Source of the DNA: JACRGC01 sp041305345
Lineage (GTDB): Archaea; Micrarchaeota; Micrarchaeia; Norongarragalinales; SBBD01
Assembly (NCBI GenBank): GCA_041305345.1
Contig: JBFYLP010000006.1
Coordinates: forward strand, 62,001-126,000
Length of the DNA stretch: 64,000 nucleotides
Reading direction: 5' to 3'
The notes beneath the pieces are model-generated. The model saw nothing but the letters and a program-made list of their open reading frames with translations. It was not told the DNA's origin and ran no database searches. Position numbers and translations under genes: made by a program. Shown piece after piece: positions 32,437-41,837 of this stretch (within the stretch, counting starts at the first letter, position 1; every line of letters begins with the position of its first letter).

Positions 32437-33318
32437 TCATTCTCCCCGGTCCTGCATCCTAAGGTCGAGCTTCTTGATTTCCGCTCCCTTCATGGGTTCG
32501 CCAAGGTTCCTAGAAACCCTTGCAAGCAGAGCAGGATCGTCATAATTGCGTGTTGCTTCCACTATCGCCTTCGCGTATTTTTCCGGATTTTGGGACTTGA
32601 ATATCCCGCTGCCAACAAAAACGCCATCAACGCCCATCTGCATCATCAAGGATGCGTCAGCAGGCGTCGCTATCCCCCCGGCTGCGAAATTGACAACAGT
32701 CAGGCGGCCTTTTTCGATGGTGCTCCGAAGCATATCTATTGGAACCCGGATCTCATCCGCCTTTCTCCTAAGGAAATCGTCCTTCTTCTTGTTCTCCAAA
32801 AGCTCCCCAATTTCCTCCGCAACCTTCCGAACGTGCCTTACGGCTTCGACGATGTTTCCAGTCCCCGGCTCGCCCTTGGTGCGAATCATTGCAGCGCCCT
32901 CATTTATCCTTCGTAGCGCCTCCCCAAGGTTCCTGCAGCCGCACACGAATGGCACTGCAAACTTACCCTTGTCGATGTGGCGCTCCTCGTCCGCGGGGGT
33001 TAGCACTTCGCTCTCGTCAATCATGTCAACCCCTAGCTCCTGAAGGATCTGCGCCTCGGCGAAATGCCCAATCCTGCATTTAGCCATCACTGGAATTGTC
33101 ACGGCATCGATTATTTTTTCAATCACAGAAGGGTCGGCCATCCTTGCGACACCGCCCGCAGAGCGGATGTCGGCGGGAACCGCGTGCAGCGCCATCACTG
33201 CTACAGCCCCCGCATCCTCGGCAATCCTTGCCTGCTTTTGATTGACAACATCCATTATTACCCCGCCCTTCTGCATCTTCGCGAAACCTTCCTTGAGCAG
33301 CCTTGATCCTGTTTTCAT
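32437..33318 (-). CDS. pdxS: Pyridoxal 5'-phosphate synthase subunit PdxS
   Basis: Builds PLP from ribose-5-phosphate, glyceraldehyde-3-phosphate and ammonia. About 293 residues of TIM barrel: GGVIMDVVNQKQARIAEDAGA, IPVMAKCRIGHFAEAQ with the first Schiff-base Lys, FVCGCRNLGEALRRI, VNFAAGGIATPADASLMM and GVFVGSGIFKS. ATG 33318 follows GGTGTATGTC. A TATA-like TTTAATAC lies about 60 bases upstream. First gene of pdxST. Confidence 0.96.
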   Translation of the reverse strand: MKTGSRLLKEGFAKMQKGGVIMDVVNQKQARIAEDAGAVAVMALHAVPADIRSAGGVARMADPSVIEKIIDAVTIPVMAKCRIGHFAEAQILQELGVDMIDESEVLTPADEERHIDKGKFAVPFVCGCRNLGEALRRINEGAAMIRTKGEPGTGNIVEAVRHVRKVAEEIGELLENKKKDDFLRRKADEIRVPIDMLRSTIEKGRLTVVNFAAGGIATPADASLMMQMGVDGVFVGSGIFKSQNPEKYAKAIVEATRNYDDPALLARVSRNLGEPMKGAEIKKLDLRMQDRGE

Positions 33319-33447
33319 GACATACACCGGTTTGGTGGGGGAGAGAATGGCAGGTAGAAAAACCCGCATAAACACAGTATTAAATTCCCCCTCCAGCTAA
33401 AATTATTGCGTCCTTTTATTAAATCCTTTGCGTGAAAAGGCAATGCG

Positions 33448-33930
33448 ATGCCAGATGGCTCCGTGATCGACGCTCGGGTGAATCGAATGCCAAAAAAAGA
33501 GATGATCGATAAAATCCTGGAAATCGACAATAAAATGAGCCCGTTGGATCTGGCGCATAAATTCAATGCGATTGTCATCTTACGGCCCCACCTGAAAGAG
33601 GGCAAGGTTGATCTTTTATTGAAATATACACCAACAATGGAGGAATTTAAAAGAATTGTCGAGGAGCGGCTCCGCGGGACGATTTCAAAGGAAAGGCACG
33701 AGGAAATCGCCAAACAGGTCCACGAGGCCATCTGTCAGCTAGCCGAGATTGCCGGCGATAAAAATATCCTACTGGATAGAAGGGTCGGGATGCTGAAATC
33801 ACGTGAGAAAAAGCTAATTAAGGTTGCAATATCCATCCTGAAAATGATATCCAACGAGCAAATGGGAAGGCTAAGGCAGGATAATGGGGGAAACCACCCA
33901 CTGCTGTTGGACTTCCATAAAATCAGCTGA
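33448..33930 (+). CDS. Hypothetical protein, 160 residues
   Basis: Cytosolic, helical and basic, starting MPDGSVIDARVNRMPKKEMIDKIL (read in parts), with a Lys/Arg-rich C-terminal half. No motif recognised. Its ATG lies about 30 bases after a CTTTTATTAAATC element. Ends immediately before the convergent purP stop. Role unknown. Confidence 0.6.
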   Translation: MPDGSVIDARVNRMPKKEMIDKILEIDNKMSPLDLAHKFNAIVILRPHLKEGKVDLLLKYTPTMEEFKRIVEERLRGTISKERHEEIAKQVHEAICQLAEIAGDKNILLDRRVGMLKSREKKLIKVAISILKMISNEQMGRLRQDNGGNHPLLLDFHKIS

Positions 33931-35040
33931 TCAGTAGATGAGTTCGCCGAGCTTATCCTGCCTTATTCCAAGGTTAATTTCCCTAGCGATCCTCCTGCCG
34001 GTGCTCATTGGCTCCTTGAAGAGGTAGGGAGAAAGGAACGAACCTTCGGGATAGAGATTTGTGCCGGCAACGATCCTTGCCGAAATCTCAAATGCGTACA
34101 GCTCAAGGTCGGGCGTGCATACCATCTCCACGCAGTAAGGGCCGACTATCCCTCCAAACAGCTGGTTTGAAGCCTGGTGCACCCTCTTGCCGATGCTATA
34201 AAGTTCCGGGAGAAGCGATTCGCGTATGGTGATTGGCGCATTGCCGGTTACCACGTAGGTGGGATTAATGTTTAGCTCCTGCAATGTTCCTGCTGCCATT
34301 ATCCGGTATATTTCCTCAACGTTGCTTTCCATCCTCCTATCCATTGAAAGGAGTTCGACCCTCCCAATCCCTTTGGGTGGGCCCATAAGGGGGGAGTAAA
34401 AATAGTGGGGATAGTACCTAACGCCGTTTATGAATTCCTGGATGGTGGCACTCTCCGATTCCTTTTCGGTTATTGTGCGGTGCGCGATCTTCTCGCGCAT
34501 CTTCTTCTCGTAATCCGCCTCGCTTGCTGTGAGGAAAAAGCCCCTTCCGCCCTTCGCTCCGGAGAACTTAACGATGCAAACGGCATCAATCTCCGAAGGG
34601 TGCTTGAATTCGCGGGGCACGTGCACGCCCGCCTTCCGTATCCACTCGCGGCACTTCTTCCTTGAGCTTTCCCATTCGAGGCTCCTCCGGTTGCCAAACA
34701 TGGGTACAAGGAACCTTCCCGAAATGTCCGAGGCTCCGACATATTCCACGAATGAGCCGTGCGGGATGATGACCGCATTCTTCCTGCGCAGTTTTTCCTG
34801 GAACTCCTCCCCAAGGACATCCGAATATTCGTCGACGAGCATTATTTCATCCGGGGATGCGTGCGTATACGCCTCGTAGAGCTCCCTGCGATCCTCCGTG
34901 CAGATGCCAATAGTCCTAAAGCCCTCCTTCTTCGCACCGTGGAAGATCTGCAAAGCGGAATGCGAACAGATGGTCGCGATTGCGATTTTCTTCCGGTCGT
35001 ACTTCCTTAGTACTGAATTAATTTCTTCCCTGCTTATCAT
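33931..35040 (-). CDS. purP: Formate-dependent AICAR formyl ligase (PurP)
   Basis: Archaeal ATP-grasp enzyme converting AICAR to FAICAR with formate and ATP, the penultimate step to IMP. About 369 residues: IATICSHSALQIFHGAKKEGF, VIIPHGSFVEYVG, PMFGNRRSLEWE, FSGAKGGRGFFL, QEFINGVRYYPHYFYSP, IVGPYCVEMVC and GGTNLYPEGS (here AGTNLYPEGS). Downstream of a paralogue by 57 bases on the same strand, with its own A/T-rich TTTAAA before the gap. Confidence 0.93.
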   Translation of the reverse strand: MISREEINSVLRKYDRKKIAIATICSHSALQIFHGAKKEGFRTIGICTEDRRELYEAYTHASPDEIMLVDEYSDVLGEEFQEKLRRKNAVIIPHGSFVEYVGASDISGRFLVPMFGNRRSLEWESSRKKCREWIRKAGVHVPREFKHPSEIDAVCIVKFSGAKGGRGFFLTASEADYEKKMREKIAHRTITEKESESATIQEFINGVRYYPHYFYSPLMGPPKGIGRVELLSMDRRMESNVEEIYRIMAAGTLQELNINPTYVVTGNAPITIRESLLPELYSIGKRVHQASNQLFGGIVGPYCVEMVCTPDLELYAFEISARIVAGTNLYPEGSFLSPYLFKEPMSTGRRIAREINLGIRQDKLGELIY

Positions 35041-35097
35041 ATGCTTTCACTTTTCGCTTGGTCTGGCATCAAAATATTTGCCAACATTTAAAAAAAA

Positions 35098-36243
35098 TCA
35101 CGTAACCAATTCATGCAGCCTTTCTTCCTTGACCGCCGCCTTTACCTCGGCAGCAAGCCTCCTGCCGATGCTCATCTTGTGGCCGTAAAGATACGAGCCA
35201 TACGGCGTTGCGGTGATGCCTGGCGAACCCGGCACCCTAAGGCTGATGTCGAAATAAACAATATCCTCCCGCGCCTCTTCCGAAACCACCGCTCCCTGAA
35301 GGGCAAATGGCCCGATAATTCCAGGAGGGTATGCCTTTTTGCACGCATCCACGAATTTCTCCGCCGAATTGAATGCCTTCTCGAGAAGGGATTCCCTCAA
35401 GGTCGAGGCGATGTGGCCGACCTCGATGTTGTTGACCCGAAGGTGCCTTAGCACTTCGAGCTGCTCGTTTGCAGGAAGCCTAAGAAGGCCGTCAAGGTTC
35501 GTTTGCCGCCTCGTGTCAAGGCCCATCAATTCAAGCTCGCCCGAAAGCGGGGAGAGGAAGAAATTGAAGTTGAACTGCGCTCCGACAACGAACTCCTCTA
35601 TGACCGCCTTGTTGAGGGATACTTCATCGATGATCTTCTTCCCGATGAGGTCGTCGGCCTTCGCATCGTAATCAGCCGGGCTGCTTGCAAAGAAGAATGC
35701 GCGCTCGTACTTCCTTGCAGCCTCGGAAACCTTCACAATTGAAAGCGTGTCGATGTCCTCGTAGTTCTTGAACCTCCTTGGCGCCCGAAGGCCTGCAAGC
35801 CTCATCAGGTCATACTGGTTGTTTGGCTGGTCCCTTTCCTCGGCACGCAGGAGCCTCCTGTTTCCAAGTATCGGCACCTTGAATTTGTTTTCTATGTCAT
35901 CATAGGGCACATAAACCGAGAATGAGCGGTTGGGGACGAATAGCGCATTTTTTTCCCTTAAAAACTCCTGCTCCCCTGGTTTTACGAGATCGGCGAACTT
36001 CCCAAGGATCCTAACCTCATCAACGCAGCCTATTTGCACGCCTGTTGCGATTTGCGTGCGTTGCAAGTAGTGCTTCGAATATGTCCTTTCCCTGCCAGCC
36101 TGGCAGATCACGAGGTTCCCTAATCCTTCATCCTTTGCGCCCCTGCTGATCTCCAATGCGGAATGGGAGCCCAAAGTAGCCAAAGTCAATTTTCCCTTGT
36201 CATAATGGGAAATGAGCCCCGCAGCGTCGATTTTTGTGACCAT
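35098..36243 (-). CDS. Second PurP-family ATP-grasp ligase
   Basis: About 381 residues, a clear paralogue of the next gene: LATLGSHSALEISRGAKDEG, VPNRSFSVYVPYDDIE, PILGNRRLLRAEE, EEFVVGAQFNFNFFLSPLSGELE, RLVIGPFAL-type region (IIGPFALQGAV) and PYGSYLYGHKMSIGRRLA. Tandem PurP copies occur in several archaea, and one may have a different role or partner in a mixed hexamer. The TATA CTTTATATAC (about 36264-36275) and GGAGGGG give a strong start. The gap 36244-36397 holds only this promoter. Confidence 0.88.
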   Translation of the reverse strand: MVTKIDAAGLISHYDKGKLTLATLGSHSALEISRGAKDEGLGNLVICQAGRERTYSKHYLQRTQIATGVQIGCVDEVRILGKFADLVKPGEQEFLREKNALFVPNRSFSVYVPYDDIENKFKVPILGNRRLLRAEERDQPNNQYDLMRLAGLRAPRRFKNYEDIDTLSIVKVSEAARKYERAFFFASSPADYDAKADDLIGKKIIDEVSLNKAVIEEFVVGAQFNFNFFLSPLSGELELMGLDTRRQTNLDGLLRLPANEQLEVLRHLRVNNIEVGHIASTLRESLLEKAFNSAEKFVDACKKAYPPGIIGPFALQGAVVSEEAREDIVYFDISLRVPGSPGITATPYGSYLYGHKMSIGRRLAAEVKAAVKEERLHELVT

Positions 36244-36397
36244 ATGTGTTTAGACCCCTCCAAGTATATAAAGATTTAGATGGTTTTTAAGCACTCGGCA
36301 CCCCCAGGCGTAAGAACGTTTCCTCCATGGTTAGAAACAAACATCCCTCCCAGATTGCTCTTGCTTCAAACCGCGCTCCACATGCCGACGCCCTTCC

Positions 36398-37114
36398 TTA
36401 TTGCAGGATTATTTCCATCCTCTTCCTTGCAGCCCCCTTGCTTTCAGTCTTGGTTATTTTAATTTTCCCAATTTCCCCCGTATTTTTTACGTGAGTGCCT
36501 CCGCACGCCTGCATGTCAAAGCCTTCAACTGCTATGATGCGCACGGTTTTCACGCTTTCGGGAACGAGGTTTATCGCGGTCCGGATGAGGTCGGGTATTT
36601 TCATCGCCCCCTCCCTTTGCATGAAACTGATTGAAACCGGCAGATTCCTTGCAATCACTTCGTTGGTTTTTTGCTCAATGAGCGCGATTTTCTCCGGTGT
36701 GATCCCTTCCGCAAAATCGAAATCTATCCTTGCACGGTCGGCGTAAATCTGGGAGCCTGTCACGAAATTGCCAAACTCGTCCAGCACCACCTTGCTTAGC
36801 ACGTGAAGGGCCGTATGGTGCCTCATATGCAGGTAGCGCCTATTCCAATCGATCATTCCATGGACCTGGAGGGAATTGGAAACAAAGGGCTTATCCAATT
36901 TGTGCAATATGTTCCCAGTTTCCTTGTTCCTGAAGACATCGATCACGTTGTATTCCTGGCCATCCGCGATGATATTGCCCAAATCGCACGGCTGCCCTCC
37001 CGAAGTATAATAGAAAGCGGTCCGGTCCAAATCAACGATGGCGCCTTCAGCATTCGTAACCCTTGCATCGAACTCGTTAAGGTAGCAATCCTTAAGGAAT
37101 AAAAGTTCGGCCAT
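36398..37114 (-). CDS. alaX: Alanyl-tRNA editing protein AlaX
   Basis: Free-standing hydrolase that clears Ser- (and Gly-) mischarged tRNA-Ala. About 238 residues: AFYYTSGGQPCDLG, the zinc ligands HHTALHVLSKV and CGGTHVKNTGEIG, and a C-terminal basic tail (SKGAARKRMEI). Length suits AlaX-M. ATG 37114 starts the conserved MAELLFLKDCYL; the frame to 37141 adds nine unconserved residues. Separated from gltX by 77 bases. Confidence 0.93.
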   Translation of the reverse strand: MAELLFLKDCYLNEFDARVTNAEGAIVDLDRTAFYYTSGGQPCDLGNIIADGQEYNVIDVFRNKETGNILHKLDKPFVSNSLQVHGMIDWNRRYLHMRHHTALHVLSKVVLDEFGNFVTGSQIYADRARIDFDFAEGITPEKIALIEQKTNEVIARNLPVSISFMQREGAMKIPDLIRTAINLVPESVKTVRIIAVEGFDMQACGGTHVKNTGEIGKIKITKTESKGAARKRMEIILQ

Positions 37115-37191
37115 TTGAACACCAAAAAAATCCCGTTGCATTTATGGATGAATAACAATCATCCTTCCCCGCAACAAACCCCCGCACGCAT

Positions 37192-38886
37192 TTAGCAGCT
37201 ATGAATGAAAAACAATTTTTCCTTCTCCACCCTATCCAGCCTGCAAAAGCCATATCTCTCGAATTGCAGCAAGTCGCCCTCCTTCAAATCATTGCAGTTT
37301 GACTCGCAATGGCCCTTGGCAACCCCGATACCTTTTTCGTTGAACTCGCCCTTCTTATCCAGCAGAGGCGATAATTCCATCACTTCGGCTTCGATGGATT
37401 CCAAAGCAGGCACCCATTGCACAATCCTTGAGCCCTCGGTTTTTTCCTTTTCGGCATATTCGCACTCGATGGCTGATTTCTTCTTGCCGATGACCTTTAC
37501 GTTGAATAGGTCCTTTAGCCGGAGCGCCTCCCCTTTCTTTAGCAATTTCACATCCTCACTTGGAATGAGGAATTCGCCCGTGATTTTGAAGCTGCGCCTT
37601 GCCTTTCCAAGGATTTGGTGCTCGATTAGCCATTCCTTAGGGAGGTCGATGACGCTGATTTTTGATGGGTCCCTAACGAAGAAATAGTGCGGGGCAATAG
37701 GGTCAAGAAGCCGGCGGTTGATTGCAAGCAAATCCTCGAATTCGGGTTCGCTTTCGGCCTTGCTAAGGCCCTGCCTCAATACGAATTCCCTAATTGCCGC
37801 AGGCAAAATCCCCCTTCTTTTAAGGCCATCCAAGGTCGGCAGCCTTGGATCGTCCCAGCCAAGCACCTGCTTCTTCTCGATGAGGGGCTTAATTAGCCTC
37901 TTGCTAAGAAGGGTGCCTTTCATGTTCAATCTGGAGAAATCGTAGACCACGGGCTTTCTCAAGTTCACGGCATTTAGGATCGCATAGTATAGCTCGTCCC
38001 TCAATTCGTATTCCTTGCTCCTAAGTGCGTGCGTTATGCCGTCAAGCGAATCGGAGATGCTAACCTCAAAATCGTACGTGGGCCAGCACGAGTATTTTTT
38101 CCCCTGCCGGAAATGCTCCGTAAAAAGCACTCGGAAAAGCGTTGGGTCGCGCATCACGGTGTTTTCGGATTGCATATCGGCCTTGAAGCGCAGTATCGCC
38201 TGCCCCTGCTCGGCTTCGCCCTTGGTCATTTTTTCCCAGAGGTGGAAGTGCTCACCGCCCTTTCTGCCCCTGCAGCCGCATTCCTTCTTCTCAAAGCGGT
38301 TCTTGTTCACCTCCTCCTTGGTGCAGGTGCAAACATATGCGCGGTTGAGTATGATCATCTTCTCAGCGAACCTATAGAGCTGCGGGAGCTTGTCGGATGT
38401 GTAGTTTTCAGATGCGAATTCGAGGCCGAGCCATCCCAAATTCCGCTTGATGGCATCCACATACTCCTGCTTTTCCGCTTCGGGGTTTGTGTCATCGAAG
38501 CGAAGAAGGCACTTCCCGCCATACTGCCTTGCAAGCTCGAAACTTAGGAATGCCGCCTTCGCGTGGCCTATGTGCAAATAGCCGTTTGGCTCGGGAAGGA
38601 ACCTTGTGACAACTTTGCCCTCCTCCGCATCCTCGATCCGAAATTTCTTCTCGCCTTCGGGCTTCCTGGCTTCGAAAACGTATGCCTTGAGCTCCTCTTC
38701 GAGCTTTCCCTTCCCAAGCTTGTTGACATCCGAAACGGCCTTCCTGATTAGTGCCATCGTTCCTTGCATATCCTTCCTTGCAATTGGCGCCTCCGCGATC
38801 ACCTTACCAACTATCGCATTCGCATCCGCCTTCCCGTATTCGTGGCAGTTCTTCAGGGCGTATTTCCTAACGATGTCCTCAAGCAT
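37192..38886 (-). CDS. gltX: Glutamyl-tRNA synthetase, archaeal type
   Basis: Charges tRNA-Glu; in archaea it is often non-discriminating and also loads tRNA-Gln for GatDE. About 564 residues. An N-terminal archaeal extension of about 90 residues precedes RFLPEPNGYLHIGHAKAAFL (HIGH), LLRFDDTNPEAEK, and the KMSKS equivalent GTLLSKRLIKPL. The beta-barrel anticodon domain belongs to the GlnRS-like class. CTCTGC-type zinc ligands appear at VCTCTKEEVN and KECGCRGRK. A TATA ATATTTAAAAG lies about 45 bases upstream (38928-38938). Confidence 0.95.
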   Translation of the reverse strand: MLEDIVRKYALKNCHEYGKADANAIVGKVIAEAPIARKDMQGTMALIRKAVSDVNKLGKGKLEEELKAYVFEARKPEGEKKFRIEDAEEGKVVTRFLPEPNGYLHIGHAKAAFLSFELARQYGGKCLLRFDDTNPEAEKQEYVDAIKRNLGWLGLEFASENYTSDKLPQLYRFAEKMIILNRAYVCTCTKEEVNKNRFEKKECGCRGRKGGEHFHLWEKMTKGEAEQGQAILRFKADMQSENTVMRDPTLFRVLFTEHFRQGKKYSCWPTYDFEVSISDSLDGITHALRSKEYELRDELYYAILNAVNLRKPVVYDFSRLNMKGTLLSKRLIKPLIEKKQVLGWDDPRLPTLDGLKRRGILPAAIREFVLRQGLSKAESEPEFEDLLAINRRLLDPIAPHYFFVRDPSKISVIDLPKEWLIEHQILGKARRSFKITGEFLIPSEDVKLLKKGEALRLKDLFNVKVIGKKKSAIECEYAEKEKTEGSRIVQWVPALESIEAEVMELSPLLDKKGEFNEKGIGVAKGHCESNCNDLKEGDLLQFERYGFCRLDRVEKEKLFFIHSC

Positions 38887-39013
38887 ATCGATACCTTAAA
38901 ATCAGGGATTATATTGGGCGACATCTCTTTTAAATATCGGGGTATGCTGGAGTGGCTAGAAGGGCGATCATCAATCGTTTTATAAAAATGGCAATGATTC
39001 TCACCTTGGCGCG

Positions 39014-41773
39014 TTAGGATTGTTTTTCAGCAGCTCCTTCCTTCTTTTTCTTCAATTCGCCAAGTAGCAAATCGAGCTGCTCGTCATCGTGCGCCTCTTC
39101 TTTCTTCTCCGGTTCCGGAGCAGTTTTAATTTCGCCCTTCAATTTCAGGATTTTCGCCTTCTCCAGCGCCTCAGTTTCCTTCGCAAGTGCCTCCGAGTCG
39201 GCTGGCGCTTCCTTCTGCTCCGAAAATTCCTTCCCGTAACTTCCCCTCCACTCCTTGAGCCTTGCCTCTGCAGTCACCTTCCTTGCATCCAATGCGGAGT
39301 ATGCTCGCGTGTACTCTTCCGTTGCGATCGCTCCTTTCATTAGCCTTCCCTGCAATTGCTTCTTCTGGTCCTCGATTAGCTCCAGCTCCCTGGTTAGTTT
39401 CCTGCCAAGCCCCTTCCGGTGCTTGCGCTTGTAAACAATGGAGCCTGCGAAATAGAGGATGATTGCCAATGAAGCGGCAATGAGCGCATACAGCTGCACC
39501 TTGTCCTCCTTCGCTTCCAGTATGAGCCTTGCAACTTTCGCGCGCTTCCCGTACTCGATGATTACCTCCGCGCCGCCAACCTCCCCATCCTGGTTGCCCA
39601 TTGTGATGGCATACGCGCCCTCAACTGCATTTTCGATGTAACACTTGACGTGCTTGCTGCTCGTTTCAGGAGCTATATTGCAGTAGCACTTTGAAACCGT
39701 TTCCGTGGGAATGTGGCACGCCGGAGTGCCAATCAGTGCGGTCTTCGAGTTCGTTTCGATTAGGACCGTGACATCATCGCCCTGCAGGACAACTGCAGGT
39801 TCGGATGCAATATTCGAACCCCAGAAGGTAAGCGCCTTCCCTTCCAGCTGCTCGCTTACCATCCTCAATGTTGCGGGATCGACCTTCTCGGAGGTGCTTT
39901 CCACCTTTATTGGCTTTACCGATGAGGAAAGCGTGGGCACAACAGGTTCGAAGGAATCCGGCCCTCTTATGCAGTATTCGTTGCTCGTGTTCCAGGCAAA
40001 ATTCCTCCCTTCCTTGATGCAATAATAGTTCTCATTCCCGCAAGGAATGGTGGTAGTGCAAAGCCTATCCTCGGAGCAAAGCTCGGTCAGGTAGGAGCAT
40101 TCGCCCTTCATCGGGTCGGATGCGGCCTCGATGCAAACCGGCGTTACCTTAAGCCCATCCGGCTGGCAAATATCCTCGCATTTATCCTCGCTTGGAATTC
40201 CAAAGCATCCTCCCTGCAAGGGGTTGCAGCTGGCAACCATGCAGCCTGTTGCCACGCACAAAGTGCTTTTGTCCTGCACGCATTGGCCGTCCTGCTCCTT
40301 GTAGGTTATCCAGGAGGTGTTGCCATTGATGCATTTGTTGTCCTTCGAGCAGATGCCCGAGGAATCGTACAATGTGCCAAATGTGCTTTCCGGGGAGGAG
40401 GTGCATTTGACCTCTTCCGCGCAGGAGGAAACCGAATACCTATACCTTTTTCCCGGCTGCAGATTCGTGAGCGTGAGCTTGTGCTGGGTCGTGATTATAG
40501 CTTCCTCAGCCCTTGAAGAAAGCGTTTCCAAGCCGTAACTTACAACGGAATCGGAGGGCATGTCGGTTGCCCAGGTGATGACTGCGGATGTTGCGAGTGC
40601 CTGCACGGCAATTCCCGTGATTTCCGGAAGGTTTGTTGGAGCGGTGATTGAGATGGTTGTAGATTTCGTGTTGTCGGATGTAGAGTATTCCGGAAGTGTG
40701 GCCTGGATCAGTGTAACGGATGCGGTGATCTCGTAATTCCCCTCAAGCACGTCCAACGTGGACCAGCTGAAGCTTTCTGCAAAGGTAGCGCCCGGTTCGA
40801 CCTGCAATGCGCTTGCAGAATGGATTTGGTAGGTGCTTGATGCAGCGGAGGATGGCCTTGCGGTCACGATAAGGTTGAAAAAGCTCTTATTGAGGCCGTT
40901 GTTCTTCACGAGGACGTTCACCGGAACGGATGAGCCCTTGGGCACGGATGCCGGGGCGGAAACCTGCTCGAGCTTCAGGTCGTAGGCGGGGCCTTGGATC
41001 GTCGGGATGGGGGTTGGGGCGATTGATTCGGAGATGTTGGTTTGGTTTGTCCTAAAGGAGCCGGAGGTGGAATTGCATATGAGTTGATTCGGAGGTACGG
41101 AACAGCTAGTGATGTTGTAGAAGTAAATAGTGTTGTTCACAAGCATGTTCGTGAATGCAATGAAGAATTCCGGTTCTGCCCGGATTTGGGGGGAGGTAAT
41201 CGTCAATTGATCTGGCAACAGGCCCAGCCTGACGACGTTGTCAGTCGCATAACTGGAACCGTCCTGATTGACTGTCTGGAATGTGAAGGCGGCGGATTGG
41301 TTTGTCGTCATTATGTGCAGGCCGGAGAAGATCGGGGGAGGATTCGCCGACGGGGCCAGGGTCAATGAGATGGGCGTTTCGCAGGAGGTGTGGTTTGTCT
41401 CAGATTGTAAAAGCAATCTCGACCAAATAATGCTGGTATTTACTCTTTGAAACGCAGGTAATTCGGAATAAATACATTGGTAACCAATAACGACCTCACA
41501 ACTTCTTATTTGGCTAAGGGATAGTGACAAAGTTGAATCGGCACTTCCAATATTGCAGTTGTAACTTACTTGAGTATTTAATTGGGATCTGGGATCGGTA
41601 GAATTATCACAATAGGTAGTATTGAAAATCCTCACTTGAAAGTATAGGCTGCCCGGTACCTCCCCCTCATAAGGCGGATTCGTAAATTCACACCCATAAT
41701 GGTGGTAGGTACCTGCTGAATTTAAACAAATAAACAGAAGAAAAGCCGTTAGAGGTTTCATCCAGCTATCCAT
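39014..41773 (-). CDS. Large surface protein: CARDB, FN3, Cys-rich, membrane helix, cytoplasmic coiled coil
   Basis: About 919 residues. A signal peptide (PLTAFLLFICLNSAGTY) is followed by an Asn-glycosylation-rich N-terminal region. A CARDB-like domain lies about 265-375 (LEQVSAPASVPKGSSVPVNV), then an FN3 domain about 385-475 (ITGIAVQALATSAVITWATD) and a Cys-rich block about 475-620. A membrane helix spans about 757-780, and a charged cytoplasmic coiled coil reaches the C-terminus. It looks like a receptor or adhesin spanning the membrane. The A/T-rich N-terminal quarter may have a different origin. A leaderless start is supported by CCTTAAATAG about 25 bases upstream. Confidence 0.82.
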   Translation of the reverse strand: MDSWMKPLTAFLLFICLNSAGTYHHYGCEFTNPPYEGEVPGSLYFQVRIFNTTYCDNSTDPRSQLNTQVSYNCNIGSADSTLSLSLSQIRSCEVVIGYQCIYSELPAFQRVNTSIIWSRLLLQSETNHTSCETPISLTLAPSANPPPIFSGLHIMTTNQSAAFTFQTVNQDGSSYATDNVVRLGLLPDQLTITSPQIRAEPEFFIAFTNMLVNNTIYFYNITSCSVPPNQLICNSTSGSFRTNQTNISESIAPTPIPTIQGPAYDLKLEQVSAPASVPKGSSVPVNVLVKNNGLNKSFFNLIVTARPSSAASSTYQIHSASALQVEPGATFAESFSWSTLDVLEGNYEITASVTLIQATLPEYSTSDNTKSTTISITAPTNLPEITGIAVQALATSAVITWATDMPSDSVVSYGLETLSSRAEEAIITTQHKLTLTNLQPGKRYRYSVSSCAEEVKCTSSPESTFGTLYDSSGICSKDNKCINGNTSWITYKEQDGQCVQDKSTLCVATGCMVASCNPLQGGCFGIPSEDKCEDICQPDGLKVTPVCIEAASDPMKGECSYLTELCSEDRLCTTTIPCGNENYYCIKEGRNFAWNTSNEYCIRGPDSFEPVVPTLSSSVKPIKVESTSEKVDPATLRMVSEQLEGKALTFWGSNIASEPAVVLQGDDVTVLIETNSKTALIGTPACHIPTETVSKCYCNIAPETSSKHVKCYIENAVEGAYAITMGNQDGEVGGAEVIIEYGKRAKVARLILEAKEDKVQLYALIAASLAIILYFAGSIVYKRKHRKGLGRKLTRELELIEDQKKQLQGRLMKGAIATEEYTRAYSALDARKVTAEARLKEWRGSYGKEFSEQKEAPADSEALAKETEALEKAKILKLKGEIKTAPEPEKKEEAHDDEQLDLLLGELKKKKEGAAEKQS

Positions 41774-41837
41774 ATTTCAGAATAAGCGAGGGTTCTATTT
41801 AAGGCTAGCGATTAAGAAAAATGAAAGAAGGACCGGC

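Noticed and set aside
38940..39000. Possible tRNA fragment (D-arm-like GAGTGGCTAGAAGGG)
   Set aside because: No acceptor stem, T arm or anticodon stem can be paired; the stretch is the gltX promoter and spacer.
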